Assembly: GCA_001567545.1 (NCBI GenBank)
Contig: LLZO01000045.1
Span: 1-44,862 of the forward strand
DNA length: 44,862 nucleotides
DNA from: Candidatus Tepidiaquacellales bacterium OLB5
GTDB lineage: Bacteria > Bacteroidota > Ignavibacteria > Tepidaquicellales > OLB5
Direction: 5' to 3'
The notes beneath the pieces are model-generated. The model did not search any database and was not told where the DNA came from. It was given only the letters and a program-made list of their open reading frames with translations. The position numbers and the translations under genes are program-made. Positions within the stretch are counted from its first letter, which is position 1. Every line of letters starts with the position of its first letter. Below, in pieces: positions 27,487 through 36,626 of this stretch.

Positions 27487-28574
27487 TATTGATAGACCTT
27501 AAGCTTATTTACTTCTTTCAGGAAAAGGTCAGAAAATTCCCGGATATCTTCAATTTCCAGATCTCCCATATGGGAGACTCTTGCAATTTTATCTTTAAGC
27601 TCGGCCTGTCCGTTAGCTATCTGTATGCCGTAATTTTCACGCATTGCTTTGATAATATCACTTGATTTTATCCTGTCCGGGAAAGTGACGGCAGTTAATG
27701 AATCGCTTGGTGATAATGAAAATAATCCCAGGCCGTTTTTAGTAACAAATTTCCTGAAATATTCTGCCATTTTAGCGGTTTTATTCCATCTATTTTCAAT
27801 TCCTTCAGTTAAAATAATATCACAAGCCTTATCAATTCCGTAAAATAACCCTACAGCGGGGGTCCATACCGGAAGTCCGCTTTCAGTCATTGAAACAAAT
27901 TCTTTTCTTAGATCAAAAAAGAACCTGTTCATATTATTATTTTCAGCTTTATTCCTGGCAGTATCATTGTAAGCTATTACAGCAATCCCGGGCTGTGTCA
28001 TTAACCCTTTTTGGGAAGCGGATATTGCAGCATCTATCTTCCAATCATCCATTCTGAATTCAACTGCTCCAATAGATGTAATAGCATCGACAATCACCAG
28101 TGCATCTGAATGCTGTTTTACATATGCTGCCAGTTTTTTAAGATCTGTAAGTGTTGCCGTTGAAGTTTCGGTATGGGTAAACAGAACAGCTGCAATATTT
28201 TCAAGGTTAACATTTTTAAGGTCATCAGTTGAAGCAGATCTGCCGTATTCTATCTGCAGCTCAGCTGCATTTATTCCATGGGCACGGCAAATAGCGCCCC
28301 ATCTTGCGCCAAACCTTCCCTGGTTGATAAACAGGACGTTATCACCCGGTGCGCAGAAATTTACTGCGGCGGCTTCCATTCCGCCGGTACCGGAAGTTGT
28401 TAAAATATTTATATGATATTTGGTCAGGAATATTCTTCTCAGCTTTTCCAGCAAAGAAGAATAAAACGATTTGAATTCAGCGCTTCTGTGGTATGTTGAA
28501 GATGATATAGAAGCATTTAATACATCGGGATGGACCTGGGTGGGTCCCGGGGTGAATATCTTTTTTTTCAGCAA
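27483..28574 (-). CDS. Class V PLP aminotransferase, probable phosphoserine/serine-glyoxylate type
   Basis: 363 residues. It starts KKKIFTPGPTQVHPDVLNA with STYHRSAEF, typical of the alanine-glyoxylate/serine-pyruvate branch of class V. TSGTGGMEAAAVNF (PLP phosphate loop), VDAITSIGAVEFRMDDWKID and the PLP lysine in SASQKGLM follow. Paired with the serA-like gene by a 4-nt overlap, it most likely aminates 3-phosphohydroxypyruvate to phosphoserine. Alternative substrates (glyoxylate, pyruvate) are known for the branch. The classical SerC is a different subfamily, so the gene symbol is left blank. Confidence 0.85.
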   Translation of the reverse strand: MLKKKIFTPGPTQVHPDVLNASISSSTYHRSAEFKSFYSSLLEKLRRIFLTKYHINILTTSGTGGMEAAAVNFCAPGDNVLFINQGRFGARWGAICRAHGINAAELQIEYGRSASTDDLKNVNLENIAAVLFTHTETSTATLTDLKKLAAYVKQHSDALVIVDAITSIGAVEFRMDDWKIDAAISASQKGLMTQPGIAVIAYNDTARNKAENNNMNRFFFDLRKEFVSMTESGLPVWTPAVGLFYGIDKACDIILTEGIENRWNKTAKMAEYFRKFVTKNGLGLFSLSPSDSLTAVTFPDRIKSSDIIKAMRENYGIQIANGQAELKDKIARVSHMGDLEIEDIREFSDLFLKEVNKLKVYQY

Positions 28575-28595
28575 AGATATCTCCGGTTTAATTTA

Positions 28596-29183
28596 TTATT
28601 TCAGGCTTTCTGTTATTAACTTTACTACCGTATCTTTTCCTTCACCCGATATTGCAGAAAAAGGTATATAATCCTTGCAAAGCTCGTCATTGCTGACAAT
28701 TTTGCTGGTCCTGTAGATCTGTCTTTCCATTTTATTGGAAGAGATCTTATCGGCTTTGGTTAGTACGATTGCATAGTTTATTTCGTAATATTCAAGCCAG
28801 TTGACCATTAACTGGTCAAGGTAGGTGGGGTCATGCCTTGAATCCATCAACTCAAAAACAAGCTTTATATTCTTGCGTGTGCTGATGTATTCTTCAACAA
28901 GCTTTCTCCACCCGGTTTTAATCTGTTCGGGTACTTTAGCATAACCGTAACCCGGCAGGTCTACGAAATAAAATTCTTCATTGATAAGATAATAATTCAG
29001 CATCCTGGTTCTGCCCGGAACTGAACTTGTTTTAGCAAGTTTTGATTTATTGCAGATCTTGTTAATAAGGGATGATTTACCTACATTAGATCGCCCTATA
29101 AAGACAATTTCCGGCAAATGGGCTGTTGGTAACTGGCTCAGATCTGAAACGCTATTTACGAACTCAGCTGTTGATATTTTCAT
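28596..29183 (-). CDS. engB: Ribosome-biogenesis GTPase EngB (YsxC/YihA)
   Basis: 195 residues. The G1 motif GRSNVGKSSL is at about 30-39, the G2 region PGRTRMLNYY, G3 DLPGYGYAK, G4 LTKADK and G5 near SAISGEG. It is a small essential GTPase that aids large-subunit maturation. It lies just downstream of rplQ and 21 nt before the aminotransferase gene on the same strand, so it may be read through from the ribosomal operon. Confidence 0.95.
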   Translation of the reverse strand: MKISTAEFVNSVSDLSQLPTAHLPEIVFIGRSNVGKSSLINKICNKSKLAKTSSVPGRTRMLNYYLINEEFYFVDLPGYGYAKVPEQIKTGWRKLVEEYISTRKNIKLVFELMDSRHDPTYLDQLMVNWLEYYEINYAIVLTKADKISSNKMERQIYRTSKIVSNDELCKDYIPFSAISGEGKDTVVKLITESLK

Positions 29184-29262
29184 TAATCTGAAAGATTGGC
29201 ATAAATATTAAAATTATTCAGCCGCTTCTTTTTTCTTTTTGCCTTTTGCGGTTTTTTTAGTT

Positions 29263-29769
29263 TCAGCAGCTTTTTTTGTATCCTTTTTTACTGCCGACTT
29301 TTTTTGTTTTTGCTGTTTTTGCTTTGCCTTTGGATGTTTCTGTTGTCTCTTTTTCTGATGTTTCGGTTTTCTCAGGAGCCTGTTCCATGTTGTAATCAAC
29401 CAGCTCAATTAAGGCAAGTTCTGCTCCATCGCCAATTCTTCTGCCCATTTTTAAAACGCGGGTATAGCCGCCGTTCCTGCTGTTAACTTTCGGAGCAATT
29501 TCTTCGAACAATGTTTTAACAGCGCCTCTATCCTGAAGAAAACTGTTTACTTCTCTTCTTAAATGCACACCATACTCAGCCCTGTCTGAATTCAGCGCTT
29601 TTTTGGATTTAGTTATTATTGGTTCTATATAAGTTCTTAACTCTTTGGCTTTAGCCAGAGTTGTTTTTATCTTTTTATGTTTGATTAATGAAACAGAAAG
29701 ATTTGAAAGCAAAGCTTTTTTATGAGAAGCTGTTCTTTTTAATTTTCTGCCTTTTCTTCTGTGTATCAT
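29263..29769 (-). CDS. rplQ: 50S ribosomal protein L17 (tail probably frameshifted)
   Basis: 168 residues as read. The conserved core is MIHRRKGRKLKRTASHKKALLSNLSVSLI, KIKTTLAKAKELRTYIEPIITKSK, and GGYTRVLKMGRRIGDGAELALIELV, ending at about residue 125. The tail is Lys/Thr-rich. The frame ends SKKGYKKSC, but removing one A from the A7 run (T7 at 29299-29305) continues it as KSAVKKDTKKAAETKK and on to EAAE with a stop at 29214, a more natural Ala/Lys tail of about 184 residues in total. It is the last ribosomal gene of the operon, following rpoA. Confidence 0.95.
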   Translation of the reverse strand: MIHRRKGRKLKRTASHKKALLSNLSVSLIKHKKIKTTLAKAKELRTYIEPIITKSKKALNSDRAEYGVHLRREVNSFLQDRGAVKTLFEEIAPKVNSRNGGYTRVLKMGRRIGDGAELALIELVDYNMEQAPEKTETSEKETTETSKGKAKTAKTKKVGSKKGYKKSC

Positions 29770-29793
29770 ATCAGTCTGGTTCCGGCTTAAATT

Positions 29794-30783
29794 TTAATTT
29801 TCTTCTTTAATATATTTATCTACATCCATGCCAAAGGAAAGTCCGTTTTCCTGGAGAATTTCACCAAGCTCTGCAAGTGATTTTCTTCCGAAATTCCTGA
29901 ACTGCAGCATTTCAACTTCCTGGTGTCTTACAAGATCACCCAGCGTTTTAATATTAGCAGAGCGCAGACAGTTCTGTGCTCGCACAGAAAGCTTCAGCTC
30001 GTCAACATTTGTCAGCAGCATTTTACGGATCCTTGCAAATTCTGTTTCTTCGTCCTTAACAGGCGCCTTCTTTTCTTCAGTCACTTTACCGAAGTTTTCA
30101 AACATTGCTACATGTTCATTCAGAATAGCTGCTGACTGTGTTAATGCATCTACCGGTGCAATTGTTCCGTCTGTTGTAATTTCAAGGACCAGCTTTTCAT
30201 AATCAGTTTTCTGTCCAACCCTGGTATTTAGAACTTCGTACTTAACATTTTTGATAGGTGTAAAAATTGAATCTATCGGCAGCATAAGCAGATCCTGTTC
30301 AGGGTCTTTATTCTCTTCTGAAGGTACGTACCCGATACCTGAACCTATCTTTAACGTGATACTCACATCAGCATTCTTATTTAATGTTGCAATGTGATGA
30401 TTAGGATTTAAAATCTCAAAGTCTTCAGTAGCCTCCTGTATATGGCGTGCAATAAAATCAAGCGGACCTTTAAGCCTTAATTCTACTTTATTTGCACCTT
30501 TGATATTCTGTTTAAATCTTACTTCCTTTAGATTAAGAATTATTTCAGAAACATCTTCAACAACATCCTTAATTGTTGTGAATTCATGAGGTACATTATT
30601 TACCTTAATACCTGTTATGGCAGTTCCGGGAAGCGAAGAGATAAGAACTCTCCTCAAAGCGTTACCCAGTGTAATTCCATAACCTTTATCCAGCGGTTGT
30701 ATGGTAAACCTGCCGAAATATCTGGTATTGGTTTCTTTTTCTAATTCTAATTTTTCGGGATATTGAATATATTGATTTGTCAT
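29794..30783 (-). CDS. rpoA: DNA-directed RNA polymerase alpha subunit
   Basis: 329 residues. The N-terminal dimerisation and assembly domain includes RFTIQPLDKGYGITLGNALRRVLISSLPGTAITGIK. A linker with VTEEKKAPVKDEE follows, then the C-terminal domain (about 255-325) with LSVRAQNCLRSANIKTLGDLVRHQEVEMLQFRNFGRKSLAELGEIL. The CTD contacts UP elements and activators. The order rpsM-rpsK-rpsD-rpoA-rplQ is the standard alpha operon. Confidence 0.97.
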   Translation of the reverse strand: MTNQYIQYPEKLELEKETNTRYFGRFTIQPLDKGYGITLGNALRRVLISSLPGTAITGIKVNNVPHEFTTIKDVVEDVSEIILNLKEVRFKQNIKGANKVELRLKGPLDFIARHIQEATEDFEILNPNHHIATLNKNADVSITLKIGSGIGYVPSEENKDPEQDLLMLPIDSIFTPIKNVKYEVLNTRVGQKTDYEKLVLEITTDGTIAPVDALTQSAAILNEHVAMFENFGKVTEEKKAPVKDEETEFARIRKMLLTNVDELKLSVRAQNCLRSANIKTLGDLVRHQEVEMLQFRNFGRKSLAELGEILQENGLSFGMDVDKYIKEEN

Positions 30784-30791
30784 TTTTATTT

Positions 30792-31421
30792 CTATTTTGA
30801 ATATAATTCAACTATTAATTGTTCGTTGGCGTTAAACGGTATATCAATTCTTTCCGGAATAGCCAGCAGAGTTCCTTTTAAGGCAGATTTATCCACTGAT
30901 ATCCAGCCAGGAAGCATATCATCTTTAACGCGTTTCATTGATTCATGGAATACCTTTACCTGTTTACTGTTATCTTTAACCTGAATAGAATCTCCGGCTT
31001 TAAGCAGAAATGACGGTATATTAACTAAATTCCCGTTAATTTTAAAATGTTTATGAAGTATTAACTGTCTTGCAGCTTTCCTGGAAGGAGCCAGACCGGA
31101 GCGGTAAACAATATTATCCAGTCTTCTTTCCAGAAGTTTTACCAGATTTTCACCGGTTCTTCCTTTTTGTTTCGAAGCAAGCTCAAAATAATTTCTGAAC
31201 TGTGTTTCAAGTACTCCGTATGTTCTTTTAACTTTCTGCTTTTCCCTTAACTGCACTGAATAATCAGAGACTTTTGACCTTCTGGATAAGCCATGCTGAC
31301 CCGGCGCATAGTTTTTTCTTTCAAGTGGACATTTTTCTGTAAAGCACTTTGTCCCTTTTAAGAATAATTTGTTTTTTTCTCTCCTGCAAAGTTTGCAGCT
31401 TGGTCCTGTGTATCTTGCCAT
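30792..31421 (-). CDS. rpsD: 30S ribosomal protein S4
   Basis: 209 residues. The N-terminal zinc ribbon has CKLCRREK and a second Cys pair in KCFTEKCPLERK, so it is the Cys-containing form. The S4 RNA-binding fold (ERRLDNIVYRSGLAPSRKAARQLILHKHFKINGNLVNIPSFLLKAGD) and the YSK ending follow. It is a primary 16S-binding assembly protein and, in other bacteria, the translational repressor of its own operon. It lies between rpsK and rpoA. Confidence 0.97.
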   Translation of the reverse strand: MARYTGPSCKLCRREKNKLFLKGTKCFTEKCPLERKNYAPGQHGLSRRSKVSDYSVQLREKQKVKRTYGVLETQFRNYFELASKQKGRTGENLVKLLERRLDNIVYRSGLAPSRKAARQLILHKHFKINGNLVNIPSFLLKAGDSIQVKDNSKQVKVFHESMKRVKDDMLPGWISVDKSALKGTLLAIPERIDIPFNANEQLIVELYSK

Positions 31422-31444
31422 TTATAATTAATTAATTTTATCTA

Positions 31445-31828
31445 TTATACTCTTCTTCTTTTAGGCGGTCTGCAGCCGTTATGCGGAATAGGGGTGATAT
31501 CTTTAATACTTAAAATTTCAAGCCCTGCTGTTTGTAATGATCTTATTGCCGCTTCGCGTCCAGAGCCCGGTCCTTTAATGAATACATCTACTTTCCTTAA
31601 GCCTGAATCAAGAGCAGTTTTAGCTGCGCTTTCTGCTGCCACCTGAGCTGCAAATGGTGTATTCTTTTTTGAACCTTTGAATCCCATTTTTCCTGAAGAT
31701 GCCCACGAAATTGTGTTACCCTGAACATCTGTTAAAGTTACAATAACATTGTTAAAAGTAGCTTTAATATGCGCCACACCGGTTGATTCAACGGTTTTTT
31801 TCTTGGTTTTCTTTACCTGTTGTGTCAT
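31445..31828 (-). CDS. rpsK: 30S ribosomal protein S11
   Basis: 127 residues. The core [50 protein letters not shown] and the C-terminal [16 protein letters not shown] are diagnostic. Only the N-terminal 17 residues (Lys/Thr-rich) vary. It sits on the small-subunit platform and contacts mRNA near the exit site. Second-to-third gene of the alpha operon. Confidence 0.97.
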   Translation of the reverse strand: MTQQVKKTKKKTVESTGVAHIKATFNNVIVTLTDVQGNTISWASSGKMGFKGSKKNTPFAAQVAAESAAKTALDSGLRKVDVFIKGPGSGREAAIRSLQTAGLEILSIKDITPIPHNGCRPPKRRRV

Positions 31829-31872
31829 TATAAATTATTTAACTTTTTCTCTTATTTGAATTAGGCTGAAAA

Positions 31873-32256
31873 TTACTTCTTGGCTGCAGCTTTCTTTTTG
31901 CCTGCAACTGTTTTTCTCTTGCCTTTTCTGGTCCTGGCATTTGTTTTTGTTCTCTGACCCCTAACTGGCAGACCTCTTCTGTGCCTTTTGCCCCTGTTAG
32001 ACCCGATATCCATAAGACGCTTAATATTTGCCTGTACTTCAGATTTTAATGCACCTTCAACTTTTATTTCTGATGTAATTATATTACGGATCTGGTTCAC
32101 TTCATCATCAGTCAGGTCAGCAACTTTTTTATCGTGGCTTATACCTGTTCTGTTGAGAATACTTTCTGAAGTAGTCCTGCCTATTCCGAAAATAGAAGTT
32201 AAGCCTATTACTACTCTTTTATTTTTTGGAAGATCTATTCCTGCTATTCTAGCCAA
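31873..32256 (-). CDS. rpsM: 30S ribosomal protein S13 (TTG start)
   Basis: 127 residues. [33 protein letters not shown] at the start and [19 protein letters not shown] near the end are diagnostic; the tail is Ala/Lys-rich ([10 protein letters not shown]). The start codon is TTG at 32256, supported by AGGAG about 7 nt upstream and by the protein starting exactly at the family's usual Met-Ala-Arg-Ile. It lies in the small-subunit head and contacts the P-site tRNA. Confidence 0.96.
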   Translation of the reverse strand: MARIAGIDLPKNKRVVIGLTSIFGIGRTTSESILNRTGISHDKKVADLTDDEVNQIRNIITSEIKVEGALKSEVQANIKRLMDIGSNRGKRHRRGLPVRGQRTKTNARTRKGKRKTVAGKKKAAAKK

Positions 32257-32282
32257 TTGATATTACTCCTGGTAAAATTAAA

Positions 32283-32396
32283 TTATCCCTGTCTTTGTTT
32301 ATGTTTTGGATTTTTGCAAATAACCCTGATAACACCTTTTCTTTTTATAATCTTGCAATGTTCACACATTTTCTTAACCGAGCTTCTTACTTTCAT
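32283..32396 (-). CDS. rpmJ: 50S ribosomal protein L36
   Basis: A 37-residue protein read from ATG at 32396 to TAA at 32283. It begins [20 protein letters not shown] and ends [12 protein letters not shown]. Cys11, Cys14 and Cys27 with the His in NPKHKQ form the zinc site of the Cys-containing L36 form. It lies between infA and rpsM, the usual position. Confidence 0.95.
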   Translation of the reverse strand: MKVRSSVKKMCEHCKIIKRKGVIRVICKNPKHKQRQG

Positions 32397-32445
32397 TTTG
32401 GTAACCTCTTTTTGATATCTATTATACTTTATGTAACTATTTAAA

Positions 32446-32664
32446 TTATTTATACCTGTATGTTATTCTGCCCCTGGTCAGGTCATACGGAGAAAGCTCA
32501 ACTGAAACTTTGTCCCCTTCGAGAATTTTAATAAAATTCATTCTCATTTTGCCTGAAATATGAGCTATTATTTCATGCCCGTTTTCCAGCTTTACCTTAA
32601 AAGCAGCATTAGGCAGTGTGTCGGTAATAATTCCATCAACTTTTATTGTTCCCTGCTTAGACAT
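32446..32664 (-). CDS. infA: Translation initiation factor IF-1
   Basis: 72 residues, the full length of IF-1. It is a single OB-fold with [70 protein letters not shown]. It binds the A site of the small subunit during initiation. It lies 3 nt after map and upstream of rpmJ, the common secY-map-infA-rpmJ order. Confidence 0.97.
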   Translation of the reverse strand: MSKQGTIKVDGIITDTLPNAAFKVKLENGHEIIAHISGKMRMNFIKILEGDKVSVELSPYDLTRGRITYRYK

Positions 32665-32667
32665 TTT

Positions 32668-33422
32668 TTAATTAACTGAAGTTAAAATTTCGGGCTGCCC
32701 TTTTGTAATTAAAACTGAATGTTCAAAATGCGCACTTGGTTTTCCGTCTGCAGTTACATAAGTCCATTTATCCTTTAACACTTTCACTTTATAAGTTCCG
32801 TAATTAACCATAGGTTCTATAGCAACTGTCATTCCTTCCTTAAACTTTGCACTGTATCCGCTGTGATAATAATTAGGTATCGGCGGGTCTTCATGAAGCT
32901 CGCTGCCGATTCCGTGTCCAACAAGATCCCTGACAATAGAAAAACCTGCTGATTCAACGTGTTCCTGAATGGCAAGGGCTACATCATTAATATAATTTCC
33001 GTCAGATGCATTCTGCAATCCAAGATAAAGGCTTTCTTCAGTAATCTTTAACAGTTTTTTTTTGGCTGGAGAAACTTCTCCTATTGCAAATGTTTTAGCC
33101 CCATCCCCATAAAATTATTTTTTTTAACACCAACATCAATACTTACAATATCACCTTCAAGCAGTTTTCTGCTGCCTGGAATACCATGAACAACCTCTTC
33201 ATTAACAGATATACAGGAACTGGCCGGAAATGTATTTTTGTGAACTTTGTAACCTTTAAAAGCCGGGTAAGCACCTTTAGAAATGATATATTCCTCTACC
33301 AAATTATCAACTTCCAATGTCGTTATCCCAGGTTTAAGGAATTTTTCTATATATGAAAGAACACCTGCAACAATCGAACAGCTTTCCCTGATGGCTTTGA
33401 TTTCATCAGCGGTTTTAATCAA
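32668..33422 (-). CDS. map: Methionine aminopeptidase type I, broken by a 1-nt deletion
   Basis: Two frames (33422-33081 and 33018-32668 plus the bridge between them) encode one type I enzyme of about 251 residues. The first part has KTADEIKAIRESC, a pocket His in EEVVHGIPG and the metal ligand Asp in SIDVGVKKN. The second has the metal ligand His in DLVGHGIG, Glu in VAIEPMV and Glu in HFEHSVLI. The break is in a T-run: AATTTTATGGGG (A4 at 33111-33114 on the plus strand) needs one more T to read NNFYGDGAKTFAIGE. It removes the initiator Met from new proteins and is essential, so a sequencing error is likely. It lies 10 nt after secY. Confidence 0.92.
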
Positions 33423-33432
33423 CCCCAGAGCC

Positions 33433-34770
33433 CTATCCTCTTCTGCCTTTAATTTTGCCGCTTTTCATAAATCCATCGTAATGTCTCATTACCAAATGAG
33501 ATTCAATTTGCTGGAGTGTATCCAAAGCGACACCTACCACTATAAGCAGACTTGTTCCGCCAAAAAACTGGGCAAGACCCTGCGTAACACCTGCCTGAGC
33601 AATGAATGCGGGCAATATTGCAATAATTGCTAAAAATATTGAACCCGGCAGGGTTATTTTTGTTAAAATATTATCAATAAAATCAGATGTAGCTTTTCCC
33701 GGTCTTACACCCGGAACAAAACCACCCTGTTTTTTCATATTATCAGAAACATCTTTAGGATTAAAAGCAATTGCTGTATAAAAATATGTAAAGAACACAA
33801 TCAGAGTTCCGTACATAAACGCATATACCAGGCTTGTATGGTCAAAATATTTTGCAATATCCTGCATAAACTGGCTGTCAGGGAAAAATGTCAAGATTGT
33901 ATTCGGGACGAACATTATTGACTGCGCAAAAATTATAGGCATTACACCTGCCTGGTTAACTCTGAGCGGAATATATTGCGTTACGCCGCCATAAATTTTT
34001 CTTCCTACTACCCTTTTAGCATATTGCACCGGAATCCTTCGCATTGCCTGGGTGACCATAACAACACCGGCTATTATAAATACAAGACCTGCAATAATAA
34101 TTAATTCTACAATTATACTTCTTGCACCTGAAGCTACTACCTGGTATTCATCAAGAAATGCATATGGAAGCCTGTCGATAATACCGACAAAAATTATTAA
34201 TGAAATACCGTTGCCTATTCCTCTTTCAGTTATCTGTTCACCAAGCCACATCATAAAAATTGTGCCGGCAGTCATTAATATGATGCACGATATTGTAAAA
34301 AGAACAGGTGATATATCAGGAGAAATAATACTTACACCGGCTACATTTCTGCTTTTCAGCTGAACACTTACACCCCATGCCTGCATCAAAGCAACCGGAA
34401 CTGTACCGTACCTGGTAATCTGTGTAATTTTTTTTCTTCCCGCTTCTCCTTCTTTCTGAAGTTTCTGGAAGTAAGGCACTACCGCTCCGAGAAGCTGAAT
34501 AATAATTGATGAACTGATATAAGGCATAATTCCCAGAGCAAAAATTGCAGCATTGGAAAATGCACCGCCTACAAAAAGATCATACAATCCAAACAAAGTA
34601 TTATCTGCCTGGTTTTTAGTTGCTTCTGCCAGTAAACCGGCATCAATACCCGGCAGAGTAATATGTGCACCTATTCTAACGACAATAAGGAGTAATACGG
34701 TAAATATTATCCTTTGTCTTAACTCCTGAATCTTGAATATATTTCTGAAACTATCTACAAAACCGCTCAT
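33433..34770 (-). CDS. secY: Protein translocase subunit SecY
   Basis: 445 residues with ten predicted membrane helices. Diagnostic stretches are LRQRIIFTVLLLIVVRIGAHITLPGID near the start, LGIMPYISSSIIIQLLG (helix 2), WLGEQITERGIGNGISLIIF, and YFYTAIAFNPKDVSDNMKKQGGFVPGVRPGK near the end. It forms the protein-conducting channel for Sec export and membrane insertion. Its ATG overlaps the rplO stop (ATGA at 34767-34770), indicating translational coupling. Confidence 0.97.
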   Translation of the reverse strand: MSGFVDSFRNIFKIQELRQRIIFTVLLLIVVRIGAHITLPGIDAGLLAEATKNQADNTLFGLYDLFVGGAFSNAAIFALGIMPYISSSIIIQLLGAVVPYFQKLQKEGEAGRKKITQITRYGTVPVALMQAWGVSVQLKSRNVAGVSIISPDISPVLFTISCIILMTAGTIFMMWLGEQITERGIGNGISLIIFVGIIDRLPYAFLDEYQVVASGARSIIVELIIIAGLVFIIAGVVMVTQAMRRIPVQYAKRVVGRKIYGGVTQYIPLRVNQAGVMPIIFAQSIMFVPNTILTFFPDSQFMQDIAKYFDHTSLVYAFMYGTLIVFFTYFYTAIAFNPKDVSDNMKKQGGFVPGVRPGKATSDFIDNILTKITLPGSIFLAIIAILPAFIAQAGVTQGLAQFFGGTSLLIVVGVALDTLQQIESHLVMRHYDGFMKSGKIKGRRG

Positions 34771-35225
34771 AAAGTAATTGCCTTGCCCCCGCTTTTTTCA
34801 ATTTTTTCGAGCGCAGTTTTACTGAACTTATGAGCGCTTATTTCTAGTTTTTGTTTAAATTCACCTTCACCAAGGATCTTTAACGGTAATTTGCCGTTGG
34901 AAATAATTCCTAATTTATATAGTATTTCAGGATTTAAATTCTGTTCATTCAGTTTTCCTTTATCAAAAAAGCCCTGAAGTTTACCAAGATTTAAAACTTG
35001 AAATTCAACTCTTCCCGGATTTGTAAATCCGAACTTAGGGAGCCTTCTCTGAAGCGGCATCTGACCGCCTTCAAAGAATGCAGGCCATTTATTTCCGGAA
35101 CGAGAGCCTGCTCCGTTCATACCCCTTGTAGAAGTTTTGCCGTGTCCTGAACCGACTCCTCTACCAATCCTTTTTCTCTTTTTCTTTGAACCTTCTGCGT
35201 ATTTTAAATTGCTTAAAACGTCCAT
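34767..35225 (-). CDS. rplO: 50S ribosomal protein L15
   Basis: 152 residues. KRKRIGRGVGSGHGKTSTRGMNGAGSRSGNKWPAFFEGGQMPLQRRLPKFGFTN is the conserved Gly/Arg-rich N-terminal extension that penetrates the large subunit. The C-terminal globular part includes LGEGEFKQKLEISAHKFSKTALEKIEKSGG. It is separated from the upstream rpmD by an inserted outer-membrane protein gene and a terminator, so it probably has its own promoter or depends on read-through. Confidence 0.96.
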   Translation of the reverse strand: MDVLSNLKYAEGSKKKRKRIGRGVGSGHGKTSTRGMNGAGSRSGNKWPAFFEGGQMPLQRRLPKFGFTNPGRVEFQVLNLGKLQGFFDKGKLNEQNLNPEILYKLGIISNGKLPLKILGEGEFKQKLEISAHKFSKTALEKIEKSGGKAITL

Positions 35226-35251
35226 TATCTTTTCCTGAAGTCTTACAATAA

Positions 35252-35279
35252 AGACCCCTCGTATTTCTACGAGGGGTCT
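35252..35279 (-). terminator. Strong hairpin after the outer-membrane protein gene, inside the spc operon
   Basis: A perfect 12-bp stem AGACCCCTCGTA (35252-35263) / TACGAGGGGTCT (35268-35279) with a TTTC loop. On the minus strand it is followed only by TTTATT rather than a long T-run. It lies 23 nt after the outer-membrane protein stop and 27 nt before rplO. It may stop most transcription or protect mRNA ends while allowing read-through to rplO. Confidence 0.75.
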
Positions 35280-35301
35280 AAGTTAATATAAAAATATTTG
35301 C

Positions 35302-36519
35302 TTACTTAGCGAAGTTGTATGATGCTGAAATAACACCGAACATATCTTCGTTGTCTCCGCCGCTTAAGAAGTTAAAGCCATGTCTGAACCATCTTTCAGA
35401 AACTGTAGCATCAATGCTAAATCTTCCGAAGTGGAAACCTGCACCAAGACTGATTGATGATGAGTTATGAGCTAATAATTCAGATACTTCACCAGTTAAT
35501 GAACCTGCTGTGAATTCATTCTTTTCAGAATTTATACCTTTCTGGAATCCGAGTCTTCCGGTTAACCAGTCAGCAATCCTTGTTTCAACAGCCATGTGGA
35601 ATACAGGAGCTATTAAATCTGTGCTCTTTATTTCAACATTTCCTGAATCAGCTTTTGCAGTGTTATAAAAAGCTGTAACACCACCAGCGATCTGGATATC
35701 ATCCATTATTGGCCAGTTTAAACCAACACCGCCGTTAATGCTCATCCAGCTGTAGTTTAAGCCGGTAACAGTTGTTGAACCTGATGTGCTTTTTGGCTGG
35801 AAGCTCATTGTATTGAAACCTAAAACTGGAACCAATGCAACTTTGCTGCCTTTTGAAGGATAAATCCATCCTCTGAAATTAGCGCCAAACTGAATTCCGC
35901 CATCGTTTTCAAGTGTTGATGTAACACTGCCGGTTGTTGATTCGCTTTTGTATTTGTTCATTCTGAAAGTAAAGTTACCTTCAACCCAACCTTTTTTGAT
36001 CATATAGATGAAACCTAAATTTGCACCCATAGAGTTTGAGCTGGCATCAGTGTTAGTAGCTGTAGTATCTGATGAGGTACCTTTTCTGCTCCACATAGCA
36101 ACATATGGTGCTAAGCCGATATGGAAGTTTTTGTTAACAGATGTACCGATAAGTCCCATAAAAGGAACGATTGGTGAACTGTTACCGGGGAAAAGATTGT
36201 TTGAAGTATCTCTGAAGTTTTCCCACATATCGCTTCTTCTGTTAACGATGAAACCGAGATTCCATTTTTTGCCAACGCCAAATGTTACACCAGCGTGTCC
36301 ATCAAATCCAGCACCTGTTTCGGGTGTAAGATCTGCAAATGCATAATCTCTGTACATATTGTTCCAAGCCGGGTTGTTCAGCATATCAACATGAGCATCC
36401 AAAATGAATGGTGAACTGCCTAAAGCTGTGTATCTACCAGTTCCGCTCGGGATGGACTGTGAAAATGTGCTCACACCCAACACAAACAGTAACATAACTG
36501 CTAGAAAATGTTTTAACAT
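35302..36519 (-). CDS. Outer-membrane beta-barrel protein inserted in the ribosomal spc operon
   Basis: 405 residues with a clear signal peptide (MLKHFLAVMLLFVLGVSTFS). The body is made of alternating strands rich in Gly, Phe and Trp (VTFGVGKKWNLGFIVN, GANLGFIYMIKKGWVEGNFTF, SISLGAGFHFGRFSIDATVSERW), ending SASYNFAK with the typical aromatic end of a barrel. It is porin-like; function unknown. GGAGG lies about 10 nt before its ATG. It sits between rpmD and rplO, normally neighbours, and has a hairpin after it, so it is a private transcription unit or a highly expressed passenger of the operon. Confidence 0.8.
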   Translation of the reverse strand: MLKHFLAVMLLFVLGVSTFSQSIPSGTGRYTALGSSPFILDAHVDMLNNPAWNNMYRDYAFADLTPETGAGFDGHAGVTFGVGKKWNLGFIVNRRSDMWENFRDTSNNLFPGNSSPIVPFMGLIGTSVNKNFHIGLAPYVAMWSRKGTSSDTTATNTDASSNSMGANLGFIYMIKKGWVEGNFTFRMNKYKSESTTGSVTSTLENDGGIQFGANFRGWIYPSKGSKVALVPVLGFNTMSFQPKSTSGSTTVTGLNYSWMSINGGVGLNWPIMDDIQIAGGVTAFYNTAKADSGNVEIKSTDLIAPVFHMAVETRIADWLTGRLGFQKGINSEKNEFTAGSLTGEVSELLAHNSSSISLGAGFHFGRFSIDATVSERWFRHGFNFLSGGDNEDMFGVISASYNFAK

Positions 36520-36626
36520 TACTTTTTTTCCTCCTATAATGTTTTTTAATGTTGTTTATTTCATTCAATCTCTTAATTAGCCACGATGACGTCTTTCATG
36601 ACTAGTTTGATCCTGAATGTAAAATT

